From contig NC_134277.1 of NCBI RefSeq assembly GCF_949628215.1, positions 29,029,058-29,093,057 on the forward strand: a stretch of 64,000 nt of DNA. Reading direction: 5' to 3'. The stretch is from Phalacrocorax aristotelis. Taxonomy: Eukaryota > Chordata > Aves > Suliformes > Phalacrocoracidae. Of the stretch, positions 58,533-64,000 are shown one piece after another. Below the pieces are notes generated by a model. That model was not told where the DNA came from, searched no databases, and saw only the letters and a list, made by a program, of their open reading frames with translations. The stretch's first letter is position 1. Every line of letters starts with the position of its first letter. The translations under genes were made by a program, and so were the position numbers.

Positions 58533-61077
58533 GGGAGAAGGCAGGTGGCTGCTCGTGGCCAAGAGGCCCTGTTTCAAAGTACATCAACATTGTGCCCATG
58601 CAATGTTCTGGATATGGGAACAAGGTAAGTCATATTCTACTGTGCTGGAAGTAAATTCTGATCACTGAAGAAGGCCAGAAAAGTTACTTGAAAAAGTTAA
58701 CTTGTCAGTTTTCTCCATGAGCTGTTCAATTCCCAAGGTGCCCACTCCAGTTCCCCTGAAGCAGCTGTTCTTAGATTTGTAGAAACCTTGACTCACCAAA
58801 ATCAATTTCATCAACTTTAATAAAGTTCCTGATTAAGACAGTCAATTACCCCTATTTTCATCTGCCATAGGGGTTCTGCAGCTGTTTTTATTTTAAAACA
58901 ATCCACTACTAAACTAGACTGCAACTGGAATAAGGCATATTAAACCAAGATGAATGCTATGTGTGTAGAACAATCAATCTGTAATTTCACCAGGATGATG
59001 AACTACCCTGTTGTCCCAACTACTGCTGAGCCTGTACGCACATCACACAAAATCCTCTCAGGATGGCACTGGGGCTTGGAGTTACTCTGCAGCCCAGGCT
59101 GCTGAGAAGTACATGCCATACACTTCATTAGGAGCAGGGAAGTATTGTTTGTAACTCTGTAATAAAGATTTTTGCCTGAAAAAAATGCCTATTTGCAAGC
59201 TGTTAGCTTTCTTGCTCTAGTTTTCAACTTCAATAAATGTTCATGATAATAATGCATTGTACAGAGGGATTTAAATTTCTTTTCTTTAAGCAAAATTAAT
59301 TATATTTTAAATACCTCTGGCTCCTTTTTTCATTTGAAAGTGTCAAAAAAATTGCAGAGGCTTAAGTCTAAGAATTCAAAGCTAATGTTAATTTCAAACA
59401 TTACATATTACAAAACTTTAATGCATAATATGAACTAATTGGTATTGCAGTTTGGGGGGGGGGGGGAGGGGGCAGGGAAACCCCTGCGGTCATGGTTTCT
59501 CTTGTGTAAAATGGATGACCATTCGATGCTTTTTCTACCTAAAAACATGATGAGGATTCAGAACATCTTTAGCTGGACTTGTGCAATGCCATTAATGGTC
59601 CCAATCACAACAGGAGTTGTGTTTTTTTTTTTTAAAGTCTAGAATCTGTGACCTAAAATACAAACATTTTTCTGAGTCTTAAAGAACAGTTAATTAGCTG
59701 TTTTGAAGTCAATACAGCCTCATCTTTGCTTTTAGCCTAAATGCTTCAGCTATTAAAAATGCTAGAGTGGATTGTCCACAAGTGTTTTAGCAATTATCAA
59801 GGCAAACATAATCCAGAGCAAGTTTAGCAACCACAGACTTGCTTCAAGCTGCAAGAATCTGTTTAATGATTTCAGTGTTAACCAAGCAGGGCTGAAAAGC
59901 AGCCTGCCTCTCCCTTGAGCTCCTAACATTTTTGGTATTGCAGAAGAAGAGGATTTGGGGCAAAAACCCTGTGTTACGAGTGCAAACTAGCACTCCTAAG
60001 TGTAAGCACACCTCAGCATAAACCTTAGGTAGGTCTCAGTCGATCCACCTCATAGATGCCCTATTTACTGCCAGAGACTGCAGCCCCAAGTCAGGAGTTC
60101 AGGCTCCCCCCTACTGCTCAAGATACACGTCTCAGAAAAGGTGGCTTATTGAGCAAGGAGCTGCCAGTACCAAACAGTAGGAAATACTGTGGACGGAATC
60201 AGGTTTTATCTTTAGAAACTTTTAGGCATCTGTATCAGCTTCCGTGACTTAATTACTGGCCTCAGTGCTGGGGATCTGTGTGGGCTGGGTACTGAGCAAA
60301 GAGAAGACCAGACCACCCTTTCCCATTATACATTAAAATATGCTGCTCAACAGCTGAAGAACTTATCTGGCAAAAACTGAAGTACCCTGAGACTTCCAGG
60401 CTGTGGGGTGGGATTTTGAACACTACAGTTTTGCACAGAGGTATTTAAAACTTGCTGAGGATTCAGTCAGATGAACTCCAGTCAGTCGAACCCCCATCCA
60501 CTGATAGCACGTGGCTTTTTAGCTAGGAGGTATCAAATGCACATTAATGCTGCTCAGTGTGGCCATCAAACAATGTTCTGCTGCTATTCGAGAAGCAGCA
60601 GGTCAGTTCGGTTAACTTCTATATTTATATAGTTATTTTCTGATTTCTGGCACAGGTACTTAGTTGCCTAATAGATCATGAGGCAAGGATTAACTGAGCG
60701 TACAGTTAACTGGTAGTGAAAAAACTTCACCAATGTAAAAGGAAAATAAACCGAATTAAAAAAAGCCAAATACAATAAATTGGAAAGCAGGCCTTATACA
60801 GTACATAGAGCAAATATGCAGAACTTACGATCTTAAGCAGCTGCTGACACATCCTTTTTACCTTCCTTTGCTGTAAAAGGAGAGCGGGGAGGCAAAGGGA
60901 CATGGCTTGAGTTCAATTTTTCTTACTGTCCTATTGCATTACTATTCAGAAACAGTGTGAGGTAACGGTATCAATTACCAGGTACTGTCTAAAAACCGGT
61001 CATATGTTTTATCTTCAGACGCTTGTTACATACCAATTCAACAGCACACCTGCATTCCAGTGGGAATAAAAGGTCTT
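58533..61077. other. Intergenic region between the two convergent genes
   Basis: This is AT-rich sequence with no identified gene. Plus-strand AATAAA motifs occur at 58819, 59161 and 59232. A strong G-run cluster lies at 59454-59477. The long ICA1 3' UTR could extend into its right end. Confidence 0.55.
59454..59477 (+). repeat. G-run cluster (possible G-quadruplex)
   Basis: The cluster is G13, A, G5, CA, G3. The long first run can supply two G-tracts, so four tracts are available. Confidence 0.6.
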
Positions 61078-61884
61078 TTTTGTCAAAATCATTTTATTAA
61101 AGAGTTAATGTCACAACAAGCGCAAAATAACACATGCTTCAGAAATAACTTGGATGAAAAATACTCCAAACAGAAGTATGAATATTTTGAAGGCATGATA
61201 ATGCATCAGTTGCAAGAAACTTATGCAAACAGGTGCAAATTGTGTTGGTGCAATGGAGAAAAACCTCAGAAGAGAAGCCTCCTGGGCATGACTTCTGTTT
61301 ATGTAGTGCAGTTTGTCTAATAAGTTAAAACAGAAAGGGCACAATTTCCATGGCTGCACAGAACCAAATGTATTTCTTCAGTAATTAGCCCCAGCACAGA
61401 TTTTTCACTGTGAGTACCAACAAAACAAATTTAGTTGACATCTTAACGTAGCAGTAATATATATATTATATACATGATAGATGTTTGACTCATGCAGCCG
61501 CCTCAGTTACATGATATTTTATTATAATTTACTCAAGAAACATTATAAAAAAATAGGTTTGCAATTTGTATTTCACTCCAGTGTTAGCTCCGCATCACCT
61601 CAGGCAAAGACAGTGTTTCAGCAGATACTCTAATTTGGCAAGAAATCTGCCCTAATTCTTAACCTCATTTTTGTAAATCCACGTAGAAAATAAATGCGAA
61701 CTCTTTATACAAAACAAGAGCAAATAACTGTACCTATATAAAAGGGGATTCATTCCCTTTAGTTTTATTATCATGGCACATACTTTATAGTTTCACAACA
61801 GCATACTAACTTTCATTTAGTTTTTTTTAAACCCCAAAATAGTGTTGATGAATGGAAGAATGTGAGTTACCATAGGCAGCTGAC
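61078..61884 (-). other. ICA1: ICA1 3' UTR (approximate)
   Basis: This is AT-rich sequence after the ICA1 stop on the minus strand. Minus-strand AATAAA signals lie at 61769-61764, 61523-61518 and 61098-61093, so the UTR may be about 0.14, 0.4 or 0.8 kb long. The left end given here assumes use of the most distal of the three. A plus-strand frame of 86 codons in this region is not considered coding. Confidence 0.5.
61764..61769 (-). promoter_or_regulatory. ICA1: First ICA1 poly(A) signal candidate (AATAAA, minus strand)
   Basis: This is the nearest AATAAA downstream of the ICA1 stop, about 115 bases away. Two others follow at 61518-61523 and 61093-61098. Confidence 0.4.
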
Positions 61885-63813
<1,929 letters not shown>

Positions 63814-63909
63814 CTTTCACGGGCGTCTTGTTAGCATTCACATTCAGGCTGTTTGGTTTCTGTGCTGGCTGTGGTATAGACGGTGGGCTCACACTGTTAG
63901 TTGCCCATC
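63814..63909 (-). CDS. ICA1: ICA1 penultimate coding exon
   Basis: This exon has 96 nt on the minus strand: two bases of a split codon (GA), 31 codons and a final G that combines with AA of the last exon into Glu. It encodes WATNSVSPPSIPQPAQKPNS and then LNVNANKTPVK, a Pro/Asn-rich linker in the C-terminal ICAC region. The acceptor on the minus strand is AATTCTAG and the donor GTGATA. A minus-strand reading in the other two frames hits stops. The phase agreement with the last exon supports the call. The rest of ICA1, including the BAR domain, lies beyond the right edge. Confidence 0.9.
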
Positions 63910-64000
63910 CTAGAATTCAATAATACAGAGGCATTAGCATGAAGAATTACTTTGTTAACTCTGACACCCCTTTGTCTGGCAACACAAAGCACACATCAGA
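63910..64000 (-). other. ICA1: ICA1 intron, truncated by the window edge
   Basis: This is the last part of the upstream ICA1 intron (minus strand), ending in the acceptor CTAG at 63910. No coding sequence was seen. Confidence 0.7.

Noticed and set aside
57168..58623. Cluster of 100-150 codon frames
   Set aside because: They overlap on opposite strands, none has a recognisable protein family, and GC content explains the open length.
61060..61320. 86-codon plus-strand frame
   Set aside because: It is antisense to the presumed ICA1 3' UTR and has no similarity or splice support.

Overview
The window looks like nuclear DNA from a bird. The coding exons are short and conserved, with GT-AG introns of 1-9 kb in AT-rich sequence. 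The recognisable repeats are typically avian: CR1 LINE fragments and an ERVL-like LTR element. No bacterial, viral or organellar gene organisation is present. The exact species cannot be read from the sequence.

Two protein-coding genes are present and converge. GLCCI1 (glucocorticoid-induced 1, FAM117 family) lies on the + strand. The window opens inside its first intron and contains seven consecutive coding exons, ending at a TAG at 45187-45189. These encode the C-terminal 395 residues or so of a protein of about 550. Every exon junction is phase-consistent and no frameshift or premature stop is seen. A 3' UTR of about 2.5 kb follows, with alternative poly(A) signals near 46.07, 47.72 and 47.81 kb. 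At the right edge, on the - strand, are the last two coding exons of ICA1 (islet cell autoantigen 1, ICA69), at 63909-63814 and 62006-61885, and its 3' UTR. GLCCI1 and ICA1 are convergent neighbours in other amniotes, so the synteny supports both names.

Layout: 1-10325 is the end of GLCCI1 intron 1 and holds a degenerate, non-coding LTR element in antisense orientation (5706-7972, two LTRs around a 1.07 kb internal region with about 50-bp tandem repeats). 10326-45189 holds the GLCCI1 coding exons. 45190 to about 47.8 kb is the 3' UTR. From about 47.8 to 61.1 kb is intergenic: an ancient + strand CR1 remnant (about 49.77-50.09 kb), then a GC-richer stretch (about 52.3-58.6 kb) with a rearranged - strand CR1 that keeps ORF1-like, endonuclease and 3'-end pieces but no reverse transcriptase, and a second, simple 3' CR1 fragment at 56.64-57.10 kb. 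61.1-64.0 kb is the end of ICA1.

No clearly new biological system was found. The points most worth checking are: two TQT-type dynein-light-chain (LC8) motifs in GLCCI1, one assembled across a splice junction; a NAGNAG tandem acceptor that would add or remove one glutamine; the odd LTR structure of the intronic retroelement; the rearranged CR1; a palindromic MITE-like relic in intron 5; and several perfect hairpins or tandem repeats. Exon coordinates come from reading frames and splice consensus by eye, not from transcripts.
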